Below, piece by piece: positions 11,501 to 22,960 of a DNA stretch of 64,000 nucleotides; the stretch's first letter is position 1, and each line of letters begins with the position of its first letter. Under the pieces are notes generated by a model. It saw only the letters and a list, made by a program, of their open reading frames with translations. It made no database searches and was not told where the DNA came from. The DNA lies in the NCBI GenBank assembly GCA_030180135.1, contig CM058240.1, positions 75,697,581-75,761,580 of the forward strand, given 5' to 3'. Both the position numbers and the translations under genes were made by a program. The DNA comes from Orychophragmus violaceus (taxonomy: Eukaryota > Streptophyta > Magnoliopsida > Brassicales > Brassicaceae).

Positions 11501-12140
11501 TGTTGGATCCCTATGGATCTAGGGTTTGATATATTGAAATAAAACCAACCTCGTTCTTACCTTTGAACTGGCAGCGGAATGAGAATGGTGAACGAGATCA
11601 GTGGAGCAACGCAGATGCCTTGCCTCTACCAGATACACACGCACACAATCTGGAAACGGGATGCTAGTGTCGGATCAACGGGAATCGAATCTCTCTGGTG
11701 TTTCTACTGTTTTTGTCAAGAAAAATGGACGGCTTCCTGTTTAGGTCGAAACTCTCAAGTTTTATTCGACCTAAACTTGCTTAACGGGCCAGACTTAATT
11801 AAGTCTTAATTCGGAAAGCCTTTCCGAAAACCCGAACTGTGTCGACCGACACACAAGCTGTGTCGATCAACACAACACCATTATATCGATTATAATGTGC
11901 ATCCAATACACATTAATATGATCATTGACATAATGATCATTCCCATGTCGTAGCTTCCAGTTTGCTTAGGTGTGTGACCCTATAGGATCATATAATACTG
12001 GCAGTAAGTCTACAACTTACAGATTGCAAGAGGCTTCTAGCAAAGCTTTGCAACCGCCCAGTATTATACGAATGTCTGATCTCGACACACAACTATCACA
12101 GGAGTGAGTACAAGTGTGATTTCAGGACACTATCCCAACA
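11501..12140 (-). repeat. Copia copy 1, 5' LTR
   Basis: 640 bp, collinear with the LTR at 4801 with about 11 substitutions by eye and no indels seen. One palindrome (11859-11874) has lost its core symmetry by a G-to-A change (CGATCA), a CpG-type transition. The element promoter should lie here. Confidence 0.95.
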
Positions 12141-12785
12141 ATAAGATCAAAGGGAATATTCTGGATTTTAGCACACAGGAGCTTTGTCCAAGGCTGGCGG
12201 ATACAGACTATATTCAGATCGCCATTCCGTAACAAAAAATGGCGAATCGCCAACACGCCAGAGTTCCTGGTCCAGCACTTTCCTTCGCCGAGCAGATGAT
12301 GGAATATGAAACAAATATGCATTTTTGGCCAGAATATTGATGGTTACTCGGCGATCCTTACCCCACAGGTAATTAAGAACAGCCCAGATTTTCCCATAAG
12401 ATGGTGCTCTGCCATAAAAGATCCCTACAATGTAGTCTTTATGCAACAAAGCACCTTTCTCAAAAACAGAATTCGGAACCTGAACCCGGGGACGACCCTC
12501 CGGAGAAATCAAAGTTGGAGCAGAAGAGCTCGGGATTTTCCCCGATGAGTTGAGATTTTTTGCCTAGTTAAAACCTTGGAGATTAACAGACGGCAAGGCT
12601 GAGACAGGGGTAGGATCGCTGGGAGAAGAACCAAGAAGCGATCGAGTCACAGTAGAAAGATGAGATTCGGCAGAGCGAGAATTCGGATCCATATCTACAT
12701 CAGTAGAGGCGGGAATACTAGCAGGTGGCACATGCGGCGGTGGGCGAGGTGGAGATGGCTCAGATGCCATCGACGGTGACGACAT
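12141..12785 (-). pseudogene. LINE ORF1, N-terminal half (DUF4283), broken
   Basis: Minus-strand frame from ATG 12785: MSSPSMASEPSPPRPPP, a Pro/Ser-rich start, an in-frame TAG at 12564-12566 where a Trp is expected, then GALLHKDYIVGIFYGRAPSYGKIW and a DUF4283-like region (HIPSSARRRKVLDQELWRVG). A small deletion near 12172 shifts the frame just before AKIQNIPFDLI. The reading then resumes across the Copia insertion at 4800 with TPDGLSVI. At least two disabling changes predate or accompany the split. The LINE 5' end should be near 12.8 kb; I could not define its edge. Confidence 0.8.
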
Positions 12786-13621
12786 AAGAAAAGCGGTTAG
12801 GTCCGGTGAGAATCGCGTTTGAATCGCTATTTTATATTCTTTTTGGTAAAAAAACTAGTGTTTTTCCAATTTGTTTATTTCAAGCGAAAGCAAGTAGGTG
12901 GACGTCATCGAGTATTAATTTAGTAGTAACTTTATAAGGAACGTGCTGCAATAATTGTGATACAAAAATGCATTAAGGTACTAAGTACTAACAATGTACT
13001 TGCCAAAAACTTTAGAAAAACGTTACACATCTTTTCGTCATCTTCTTTTTAGTCATGGCCATTAATTATGCCCAACTTAAGAAAATAAATGAATAAAGGC
13101 CTGACTTTTCTTAGTGGAATGTCCCACCATAAAATAAATATCACATATATATCTAAAAAAATAAAAATAAAGTTGATTTGACTTTGACTTTTTTCGCCCG
13201 AAGGTAGTCGCGAAATTCAATGCATGAGATTAGGATATAGAGTACAGAGCACGTGACGAGCATTACGATGTTTCCCACCCCCCCCCCCCCCCTGCGTCTT
13301 CGGAATTAATATTATTTTGATTCCTTAATATTTTTAGAAATATATTCGAGAAAATTTAAATAATATATTACCATACGTATTTAATAATCACAAAATCTTA
13401 TCCAACTACTGCCCGACAAGTTATCATTTCAACAAAAATCACTAATAATATTTTTTTTAGTTTGATTTTCACCATAAAAATTCTTTATTTAATTATTCGA
13501 AATGAAACACACAAAATGTCGTCATACTACTAAGCCACGATAAGAATTATTAATAGTGCAAAAGTTTGCAAATAAAGAAAAACCAAAGGGGAGAAATCAA
13601 ATATTAAAATGTGTTGTGTGA
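12786..13621. other. Spacer and GLN1;3 3' flank; C15 run
   Basis: AT-rich sequence with no coding potential. It should contain the 3' UTR of the glutamine synthetase gene at its right end. A homopolymer of 15 C occupies 13278-13292. No transposon ends recognised apart from the likely LINE 5' boundary near 12.8 kb. Confidence 0.5.
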
Positions 13622-15569
13622 TTAACCAAGGATGGTGGTTTCAGCGATCATGGAGGTGACGACGTAAGGATCCATGTTAGAAGCTGGCCTACGATCCTCG
13701 AAGTAACCTTTACCTTCTTTCTCCGTGTCTCGTCCCACTCTCACCGAAGCTCCACGGTTCGCAACTCCCCAAGAGAAGGTGTTGATATCAGCAGTTTCGT
13801 GCTTTCCAGTGAGACGACGCTCGTTGCCTTCACCGTAAGCAGCAATGTGCTCTTTGTGCTTCAACTGAAGCTTCTCTATCGCTTTCTTTATCACTGCTAA
13901 TCCTCCATCGTTCCTCATCGATTTGGTGCTGTAGTTGCAGTGAGCTCCAGCTCCGTTCCAATCTCCCTGAAACCAAGTGTAACAATGTTACAACAACACC
14001 GCACATGACTAGGGTGGGTTAGAGAGTGTTGAGAAACTAACCGGGACTGGTTTCGGGTCGAAGCTGACATTTACACCTGAGATCTCAGTGATCCTCTGTC
14101 AAAAGAGGTTATGACCATTAGCAAAATTTAAAGCTTGTGTTGGGAATAGAATCGGTTAAGTAGATTCTTACCTCGAGAAGGTATCGAGCGACCCAGACTT
14201 GATCACCAGCACTAATACCCTCAACAGGACCGACTTGGAACTCCCACTGTCCAGGCATGACTTCTCCATTGATACCGGAGATACCAATACCGGCGTAAAT
14301 ACATGCCTTGTAGTGTGCATCCACAATGTCACGACCAATGGCTTTGTCAGCTCCCACACCACAGTAGTATGGTCCCTGTATCAACCCCAACAAAAACATT
14401 ATTTAAGATATGTCAAAAAAAAAAAGAGAGGCTGTGATAACATAAAGATCAGGATGATAATTAGACTTACCTGGGGGCCAGGGAAGCCACCGACAGGCCA
14501 ACCAATTGGCCAGTTCACATCCTTTTGCATCAATGTGTATTCTTGCTCAATCCCATACCTTTTTGAGTCACCGGGAGAGAGAGAGAGTATAAGTATTTAT
14601 GATTGATTTGCAGAAAGATCAATAGAGGAAGAGAAGCTTACCAAGGCACCTCAGAGGCAACTTTGGGGTTGCTGAAGATCTTAGCAGCGTTGTACCTCTT
14701 GTTGGTTGGAATTGGATTTCCTGCCGGTGTGTAAGCATCACACATCACCTGCATATACCACAATAACCAATCATTTCTTAAAATCTGATATCACAACTGA
14801 AACTCGTTACACTAATCATATCAAATCAACCCACCAGGATGTTGTTGCCTCTCCTGAACGGATCACGGAATATCGCCTGAGGGCTATCGATTCATTAACA
14901 AAACAAGATCAAGATAAGATTTTTATTTCATATTACTTTATGGGTACATAGACAAAATAGTTATAGATGATCGAAGTACATACTATAGAATAACTTCACT
15001 GTCATCTCCGGCCGCCTGACCGGTGCTGGATCCATCGTAGTTCCACTTGGGCAGCTTTGATGGATCGCTAACTGGTCCGGGGAGTGTCTGTATCAACCAA
15101 AAAAAAATTCAGATCGACCACACAAGAAAAATGAGAAGGAAAACAGAGGATGAATAAACAGAGTATCAATTTACCCTGGCTTTGCTTCTAATGTCCATAC
15201 CAGATCCACCGATCCTGTTCATTCAGAGTTCACACGAAAACTCACAAACCCAGAAGACGACAAAAAAAGAAAAGAAAAAGAGACGAGCTTTATGATGTAC
15301 ACGTCAAACTCATCGCCGCAGGACATCGAAAACCGAGTGAAATAAATCGCGTTCATACAGAAATTATCAGAACCATAAGAGATCAATCGCAAATAAAATA
15401 AAAAGACAAGACTTTCCAATCACACTAGCAGGAAGAAACAGAGATAATGAGACTCGTTGTGGGAGAGAAACAGAGAGAAGAGAGATCTAAGTTACCATAT
15501 GTATTCGGCGATGATTTTCTCGGTGGCGTCAGAGAGGTTGAGGTTGACGAGATCTGAGAGCAGAGACAT
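13622..15569 (-). CDS. GLN1;3: Cytosolic glutamine synthetase GLN1;3, intact
   Basis: Glutamine synthetase joins ammonium to glutamate with ATP in the cytosol. Nine exons, all with GT-AG introns: 15496-15569, 15175-15214, 14984-15087, 14835-14883, 14642-14748, 14471-14558, 14172-14375, 14042-14095 and 13622-13966. They sum to 1,065 nt, or 354 aa plus stop, the family's usual length. Start MSLLSDLVNLNLSDATEKII; landmarks include GPYYCGVGADKAIGRDIVDA, INGEVMPGQWEFQVGP, GAGAHCNYSTK and RVGRDTEKEGKGYFEDRRPA. The C-terminus ETTILG, lacking the WNP tail of some isoforms, points to GLN1;3 (At3g17820 type). In Arabidopsis that is a low-affinity vascular isoform (recalled). No plastid transit peptide. 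Its neighbour is the decayed PYD1, keeping the Arabidopsis order. Confidence 0.95.
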
Positions 15570-15633
15570 GGCGGCGTCGGAGAGAAGAATAATATCAATC
15601 AGTGTTGTTTCGGTAAAACTTCTCTCCTGAGAG

Positions 15634-15644
15634 TGTTTTATAGA
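15634..15644 (-). promoter_or_regulatory. Candidate TATA box of GLN1;3
   Basis: CTATAAAAC on the minus strand, about 70 bp upstream of the ATG at 15569, leaving a short pyrimidine/purine-mixed leader. Position and sequence fit a plant TATA box; the start site is inferred. Confidence 0.6.
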
Positions 15645-17225
15645 GCTTTTTTTTTATTTTCAAATATTTACGGTCAATATTCAATTCATGATTCTAGTAA
15701 ATTGGTAATTTATTTATTGTTGCCATGCCAATATTATCTTCTAGAATTTTAATAATTACTATTAGTATTATTATATCGACTCAGTTGGGATTCTCCTCAG
15801 ATTCACATACAGATTATGACAACAATATTTTGAAAAATTAAAGCGTTTTTTATTATAATGTGCAACCGGAAAGAGAGTTTATTTACCAAACGGAACTATA
15901 ATTGTGAGAAAAAATTATATTTTCTAAAACATGCCATCGATCAATTAAAATGCATATTCATAACAACTTACTTTTTATGTTATATATTCTTTATATCATT
16001 TGTCTTATAATACAAAACTGATTACGAACATTTGGAAGATTTTTATGATTAAATCAGTAAAAATAGAATTGTTGATGATCAACACGTAATCGTACAATTA
16101 GGTACGAAATGAAACGAGTTTTGTATTAATAGCTATGAAAGTATACTGTGATGATTGAATCAAGACGTGGACACTTTTGTTTCTTTTGCGTACATAATGT
16201 TTCTTCCTTAATTAATTTGTCATAAAGCCCATTTTGATGCCTCTTTTGCTCTTCGCATCTGCTCAGGTGTTTTTAAATAGGCATGACTAACTTGGATTCA
16301 ATCATCTCACATATATGATGATTTTTAATATCCATGTATATTAGATAACATAGAAACTAGAAGTTCGATACAAGAAAAAATCTCAAACTGATGGAATTCA
16401 AAAACGTGAAATCAAATTCATTGATATAATGTCGAAACATCATATGCTCAAAACACTTTCGTCATTTCATCTTGTTCATACCACTTACCTTTATCTATAT
16501 ATCGTCGTTGTCTCTCCATCGACCTGGAAAATATTATACTAGAACTAAATTCTTATTAACATATTAGCAAAACAAGTTTTACGCTAATTCACTTATTTTT
16601 TGGTATGATATAGACTGATGTTTGTCGTTTTAAGACGTTCCCTCTTGTAGCTCTAAAAGTGTTTGATTCTGATCTTTAATTGGTTTAACCGTGTGCTTCG
16701 GTTAAGAGCTAACTAAATGTAGAAGCTGGTTGGTTACTGAAGCAAGGAACGCTACTGTTTTGTTCATCATATCGAGTCCCAGATCTGCTCAAATATATCC
16801 TTTAGAAGTTGGTATTTTTGAGAGGCAGTTATTGAGATCAGTTAAGGCTAAACAAGCCTCTCATTCAGCACAACATTTTTTCTACTATCTTTCTGCTGTT
16901 TGGTTGAAGTAAATAAGGAAATAAAGCTTATGTTGTTTTGCTTTTAATTCTTTGAAACCTTGAATAGAATACTATGGCCCATCACACGACCTACTTTGTG
17001 AGAGATGATGCTTTACATCGCTCCATTTAACCAGCTCATTATCGTACAATAATAATGCCAGTTTAAAAGAAATCGTGGCAACGGGATACTTTATACAAAT
17101 GATACACAACGAAAAGAAAATAAACTTTTGTTTTTTCAAGTGAGATAGCAAGGAAGAGCCCTTGTCATTTGGCTGTAAGTTCCAAACCTGATTGGGTCCA
17201 TCACTTGATCAAGCTACTACTGAAC
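15645..17225. other. Intergenic spacer, GLN1;3 upstream region
   Basis: About 1.6 kb of AT-rich sequence between GLN1;3 and the PYD1 remnant. It should hold the distal GLN1;3 promoter. A 60-codon plus-strand frame at 16730 has no recognisable similarity. No transposon ends seen. Confidence 0.45.
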
Positions 17226-18760
17226 TTAGTTAGAAACCATACTCTCTGTCTCCTTCACGAACCCATCCCCTGTCCAATCTTTATCAGATTTCAACCCTCT
17301 CCTCTCCGCTTTTCTCTGCTCAATAGCTTCTTTCTGTCTCCTCACTAAATCTGTGTGTGATGTAAAGTACTGAAGTGAATGCCTGTGCCAACAACAAACG
17401 TGACAACAAGCAAGCAAGCAAGCGAGTAAGAAACAGCAAGAATAAGGCCTTATAAGAGTAGCCTCCTGGAGTTGAGTAACTGCAAAAAACAGTAACAACA
17501 TTACAAGAATTTCCTAAACTTTGACATTAGAAAGACTGCTATAGCTAACCCTTCAACGCATGGCTCAGGATGCAACGTCTTAAGATCTATTCCCATTACA
17601 CTCATGATTGTGTTGTGTTGATGGCTGAAATTCCTTCACCCTGGCCGGCTATTTAAAGGAATGGAAAACGGACATGGTTAAAAAGCATCAAAACAGAGTA
17701 GCAATTACACAGCTTTGCAGAAACCTGCATCAAAGGTTTTCACTTTGTATGATGTTAGTATGTAAAGAGAGCACTTATCATAGTTCTAGCCAAGAAAAAT
17801 GGACTAGACTATTTATTGGGCAAAGATCGACACCTCTGTTATGTCAGTAATATTAGGAGTCATTTTAGCCCAGACAGGAACTGTAGCTTTAGCATTAATC
17901 CAGAAGCAGCTCCCATTCTGCGCTCTGGCATACCATGAGAAGTTGATCTCTAAAGCATCCTACAAAACAGTTATCTCTTCAACATATAGATCAAACCAGT
18001 GGACCAAGAACCTCAAAGAATTTTAAGAATCTCTGTTTGGAACAAGAAACTGACAACACCAGTTTGCTCAACGCGGTCGATGAGCTCTTCCCAAGCGGTT
18101 TTGTTGTATTCCTCCATGATGGAAGCGATGAGGATCCGATCAGGGTACTCTTGTTTCAACTGCTTAAACTCTTTGAGCATGGTTTCGAGAGGTCGGTCAC
18201 TGATGAGTTCTATGTTCTGCCACCCAATTACATCTGTTTTGGCTGAGCCATTGGATCCGGTTCGTAGCCGGGCATACCGAGGTGTTACGTTGATAACTTT
18301 GGATGCATCTAGTGACACCTAAATCATCCAATCACAGAATCAGAACCCATTCAATAATGATCATCATACACATTGACATGATTACTTCTGAAATAGTCAA
18401 CCATCATGTACGCAGAAGATTCAATCGTCATCTACTTTAAAAACGAAAAAGTCAAATCAATTTCTTGGGAACCAAAAAGCTTATGACGCCTCCCCAGCCT
18501 TCATCAAAGGCTCTTTTCATGACGGTGTAGTTAGTACCCGGTGGACCCGACCCGATCACGAAAGGATTCGGCATTTTTAGGCCATTTACGGTGACACTGA
18601 GATCAGGCTCCGAGTCGGCGGTGGAAGAAGAAGAGATTTTAAGACCAACTCTACTCGGCGGTAGAAAATTTCGGCGAGAGGAGTGATCGAAGTCAGCTGA
18701 TAAGCTGGTTTTAGCAGCGAGTCCAGAGAAGCGAGTCAAGGCGAAACTCATGGATGCCAT
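17226..18760 (-). pseudogene. PYD1: PYD1 (dihydropyrimidine dehydrogenase) pseudogene
   Basis: PYD1 begins plastid pyrimidine breakdown (uracil to dihydrouracil). Recognisable pieces, 5' to 3': exon 1 from ATG 18760 (MASMSFALTRFSGLAAKTSL... GSGPPGTNYTVMKRAFDEGW); exon 2 to 18318 (SLDASKVINVTPRYARL... EEYNKTAWEELIDRVEQTG); exon 3 from 17958 (DALEINFS, then INAKATVPVWAKMTPNITDITE); an exon around 17545-17640 (AINT..., GID.KTLHPEPC); a stub STPGGYSYKA near 17435-17470; and the last exon (HSLQYFTSHTDLVRRQ...KETESMVSN) ending 17226. Breaks: an 8-bp deletion between TCATG repeats near 17930, loss of bases after the GAAGCTGC region, a 5-bp duplication (AACAC) near 17605, and loss of about 80 codons between YSYKA and the last exon. 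The product cannot be functional. Confidence 0.9.
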
Positions 18761-18780
18761 GATTAACAGATTCAATCTGG

Positions 18781-20275
18781 AAATTGCAGAAATTTATCTG
18801 ATAACAGACACTAATAGAGGTAGAAGATAACACGCGAACAAAGTTTAGGATTTCGAAATTGTTAGTGTTGATCAGATCGAACAAAGGTTGGAGAAGAGTG
18901 TGTTCTAATAATTTGTTGGTGTTTAACTTAAGGCCCATGTGGAAATAACTGTAAGTTACAACAAGAGTTCTAGGCTGGGTATTTAACCGGAATCGATTAT
19001 CCGAATCGGAATCGATCCGAAATAAACCGATTCGAAACTTGATTTGGTTATATAGCATTTATTTGATGGGTAGTTTATTTTAGAACCATGAGTATCCAAT
19101 AATACCCATAATCAAAGCGATACCGAACGGATACCCGAATAATTCGAAAATATTAAATATATTAATTATTTTAAAATATTACTAGTATGATTCGTTCGCA
19201 CCATGTGGTGCGAACACAAAAATTATCAAACAGAAATCTTCTCAAAAAAAATTTATCAATTGAAGAAAAATAATAATATTATAAAATCTATAAAAAACTA
19301 TTTATAGTTAAACATACATACATTATTATATTTAATAAGATGTTTTATAATTAATATAATAAAATTAATAGTAATAAAATAAATTGTGATTATATATTTT
19401 ATGTATAAAAATAAATACATAATATCTTTTTAATTTTTTTATCATTTATATATAAATTAAAAATTATATATATAAATATTATGAATTTAATATATAAAAT
19501 TCATAAATAATATTTATTAATATTTAAAAATACTTATAAATCATATCATATTTATCGTCTTATTTTTATTTTATTTTATTAAAGGTTATGTATATCTCTA
19601 AAATAAAATTAAAATCTTCAAAAAAAATTCATATTTTTTTATTCAAGGTTATTTATATATCCTAAATAAAATTTAACAAATATTCATAAATATTTCATAT
19701 TTATCATCTTATTTTTTTATCCAAAGTTATGTATATCTACATAGTAAAATTAAAAACATAGTAAAATTACCAATATAAATTAAGGTTAACGCAGTAATTA
19801 GCATAATTTTATTAATGTCAAAATAGTAATCCACCAGTTTGAGAATGAATATAAAGCCAAAAACAGTTCTTAATTAATATAAAGATAGGTATAATTTTGG
19901 TATTATAGAAAATTTTTAAGTTTTATTTTCGGGTTTTGAATAAATTTTTGACATTTTGGATACTTTTCTGTTTATCATTGTTTTGGTTATTTTTGCTAGT
20001 TTTCGAAAAAAATCCAGATTTTTAGGTCTAATTCAGTTATTTTTATAAATTTCGGATAAAATTCGGTTCTGGATTTTTAGACTTGAAGCGATCTGGAACT
20101 GGTTGAACCCAAACCGATATCCAATTCGAAATTGCATAGGTATTTATCATTTTATTGGGTAAAAATTTGCTCAACCCAAAAAAACCAGAACCGAATGGAT
20201 CTTACTCGAAACTGACCTAAATATCTGAATGCTCAGACCTACCTAGAGAGGTTCTTACTAATTAATTGATTAATG
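18781..20275. other. AT-rich, transposon-derived spacer with CCGAA-rich ends
   Basis: The edges, about 18973-19035 and 20090-20250, carry runs such as TTTAACCGGAATCG, ACCGATTCG and CCAGAACCGAATGG in opposing sense, flanking about 1 kb of very AT-rich sequence. This resembles decayed inverted ends of a DNA transposon, but I could not define termini or a target duplication. A word CACCATGTGGTGCG at 19200 recurs in altered form at 20337. No genes. Confidence 0.35.
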
Positions 20276-20501
20276 ACCTAAATAATAAATAATAGACGCA
20301 TCTTCATTAATAATATATACTAATATGATTTGTGTGCACCATGTGCAGGTACAATCATTAACAATTTTTTATTAAAAAATCATTAATTTAATTTAGCAAT
20401 AATAAGATTATTAAAAATATTTATATCATGTTAGTTATAATTATATTTAACCTATTATTAAAAATTTATACGTAACTAATAAAACAAATATTATTATTTA
20501 A

Positions 20502-20537
<36 letters not shown>

Positions 20538-20941
20538 AAATCTACTTTGTAAACATATTTTTATATTAGTTATAATAAATTATAACTATATATATAAACA
20601 TCAGTATATATATTAATTATCATTTATATTTATCGAAATTTAAATTTTATATAAATAATTAAAATTTACTATATAAAATTTTATTATCTACAACAATTAT
20701 ATATATATCAATATTTAAATTTTTTATTTCAAAATAGTTTTGTATTTATCAATTTGGTTTTTATTTTGAATATGAGCTTGTACTTATCTCTAAAATAAAA
20801 TAAAATTGCTAATATAAACTAAGGTTAACAAAGTAAAAAATCTAATTTCATTAAGGGTAATCAAGTAATCAACTCTTTTGAAAGTTAGTATAAGACCCAA
20901 AACACTTCTCAATTAGTTATAATCATTTTATTTAATATTTA
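20276..20941. other. AT-rich spacer with (AT)n
   Basis: Very AT-rich. A simple (AT)n run lies at about 20507-20534. No genes seen. Confidence 0.5.
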
Positions 20942-20976
20942 ACTAGGTGATAGATCCGCACGGATGTGCGGGTATT
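20942..20976 (-). mobile_element. Helitron-like 3' terminus
   Basis: On the minus strand: a GC hairpin CCGCACATCCGTGCGG, then about 10 nt, then CTAGT, followed by T. That is the diagnostic layout of a Helitron 3' end (hairpin plus CTRRT, inserted at AT). The element would extend to higher coordinates. No Rep/helicase coding sequence is visible, so it is non-autonomous. Confidence 0.55.
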
Positions 20977-21289
20977 ATTTTGTTTGTTAGTTAATTAATA
21001 TGTATTTTTCGGTTAGTGGTAAGACAATACGTGATTTTAGTTTTTTCTAGTAGAAATGGTATAAGATTTAATTTATCATTTTATCTGCACATTGGAATTA
21101 TTATATTCAGGTGCATAAAATAATATTTATATACACATACGAAAACACATTATAGTATTGTATATATGGAAAAATTAGCAGCGATAAATAAACATTGGTT
21201 ATTTTTTGACATGTTTTGGTATCATATTTGTATATTAAGTTTTTCTGAGGTCACTTAAGGCGCCTCTTTTTCTACCATTGAATGTGATT

Positions 21290-22960
21290 TGCGTGGAAAA
21301 AATCGATTATACACAAATGTGTGGACATGAAATTTTTGATAAAACTATTGTTAATTATAATTTTTGTTTTGTAACTCGACCCAGACCCGTGGTTGGACCG
21401 GTAAATCTGGCGACCTGCTAGACATCTCTGGTCGGATCCTATGCAAAAATCGTTAAGTTATAAACCCGCGAAACCCGGATAACTCGCGGTTTATTTTTGA
21501 TGAACCGGTTGAACCGATTAACCGGTTACTGAACTTTTTAATATTTTAAACGAAAGAGAATGTTTTACGATGAAATATAGAGTATAGTAGTTAAAAATAT
21601 GATTAGAATATTTTCCAATCTATTAGTAGTTAATAAAATATATTGATTGTAATTCGTTTATTACTTTCATCATTGATAGTTTACTCGTTATAACTACTTT
21701 TTAAGAAATTTTTTTTTTTTTTCCTTATGTTACATATATGTAAAAATTTCTTCCTTTTTTGAATCGTTGACGCATTGATTTTCTTAATGCATGTTTTTTT
21801 TTTTTAAGTTGTTGATGTGGTTAAAATTTTCTAAATTCATATTTCCTTAACAATTTAGGTCATAGTTAGAAAAATGCATATGTTGTATTATTACATGATC
21901 CACTAATAGGAATATATTTTATAATAATTAAAATATTATAATGAATTATATACTCTTCTAGGTGATTTTCCAGCACGCATGTGCGGACATGAGAATTTTG
22001 ATAAACTATATTAATTAGTAATTTTATATGTTAATTGATTTATTTGATACCTCCCATACAAATATATGTTTATAAACAATTGCATTTTTCGGCAAACATT
22101 AATTTTATATGTTGTTATTTCAACCATAAATTGTTTGGATTGTCCAAATTGTTTCAATAATACGCTGCTACATTACCCAGAATTTGTTTAGAACCATCAA
22201 CCTAAAAAACGGTTGGGTTGTTGGTCAGCATTCATTCTTACGACATATTGAAAGTATTTTTTAGAAAAAGTTGACTTTATTTATAACTAAATACATTTAA
22301 AATTAAATTCAATTCTAAAATATATATATAATATAGTATATCATTAGTATTCATATATCTTTTACCTGTTTATATTTCATTCACATATCTTATCAAATTC
22401 TCATATTTGATTCATTTTTTATTTCATAAATCACTTCCCAATTAATGATGCTAACTTACATAAATATCTCTTCATAAATAAATTTTAACCAAGGCAATTA
22501 TATTTAGATTTATGAACTTCAATAAGGAATCTAATTTTTGATAAAATATTGTAAATTATAATCTTTGTTTTTGAAACTCGACTTGGATCCACGGTTTGAT
22601 CGGTAAACCCGGCGACGCGAAAAACATCTTCGACCATGTCTTATGAAAAAAATCGTTAAGTTAAAAACCCGCAAAACCCAAAAATATCCACGGTTTATTT
22701 GTGATCCGGTGAAACACAATAACTTGAAGTTTTCGATGCTCATAAGTTATAAGTGGTATAAGTTTTAAGTGACATGACGCATTATGTAAAATATGAGAGT
22801 CTCACTGAAAAGTGTTTTTTCAAGGTGATTGTCCTATACGTATGTACGAACATGAGTTTTTTTAATAAAACTATGTTAATTTGTAATTTTATATGTTAAT
22901 TGGTTTGTTTGATATTTTGTTTTCAAACATTATGTTTGTGGGCGGTTGCATTTCTGGTAA
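21290..22960. repeat. Decayed dispersed copies of one Helitron-like repeat
   Basis: A unit with CATGTGYGGACATGARAATTTTTGATAAAACTAT-type sequence recurs at about 21310, 21960 and 22830. A second block (AACTCGAC...GGTAAACCCGGCGAC...AATCGTTAAGTT) occurs at 21370-21500 and again at 22565-22700. Part of the 22830 copy matches the 21960 copy through TTTATATGTTAATTG. All copies are eroded. They look like serial insertions of the family ending at 20942. Confidence 0.5.

Larger units (their letters stand above)
4801..12140 (-). mobile_element. Copia LTR retrotransposon (copy 1), nearly intact
   Basis: Complete element: LTRs at 4801-5440 and 11501-12140, both 640 bp, starting TGTTGG and ending CCAACA. 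It is flanked by the 5-bp target duplication ATAAG at 4796-4800 and 12141-12145. Orientation is minus: the primer-binding site lies inside the right LTR and the polypurine tract inside the left. By eye the LTRs differ at about 11 of 640 positions, so insertion is fairly recent. The insertion splits ORF1 of a minus-strand LINE. The same family is present in plus orientation at 45767-53162. Confidence 0.95.

Noticed and set aside
16730..16912. 60-codon frame in the GLN1;3-PYD1 spacer
   Set aside because: No recognisable family, no promoter or splice context; kept only as a note.
17401..17425. CAAG-type microsatellite in the PYD1 remnant
   Set aside because: Only a few units; too short to annotate as a repeat of interest.
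17841..18246. Plus-strand frames over the PYD1 remnant
   Set aside because: Shadows of the PYD1 exons, which read clearly on the minus strand.
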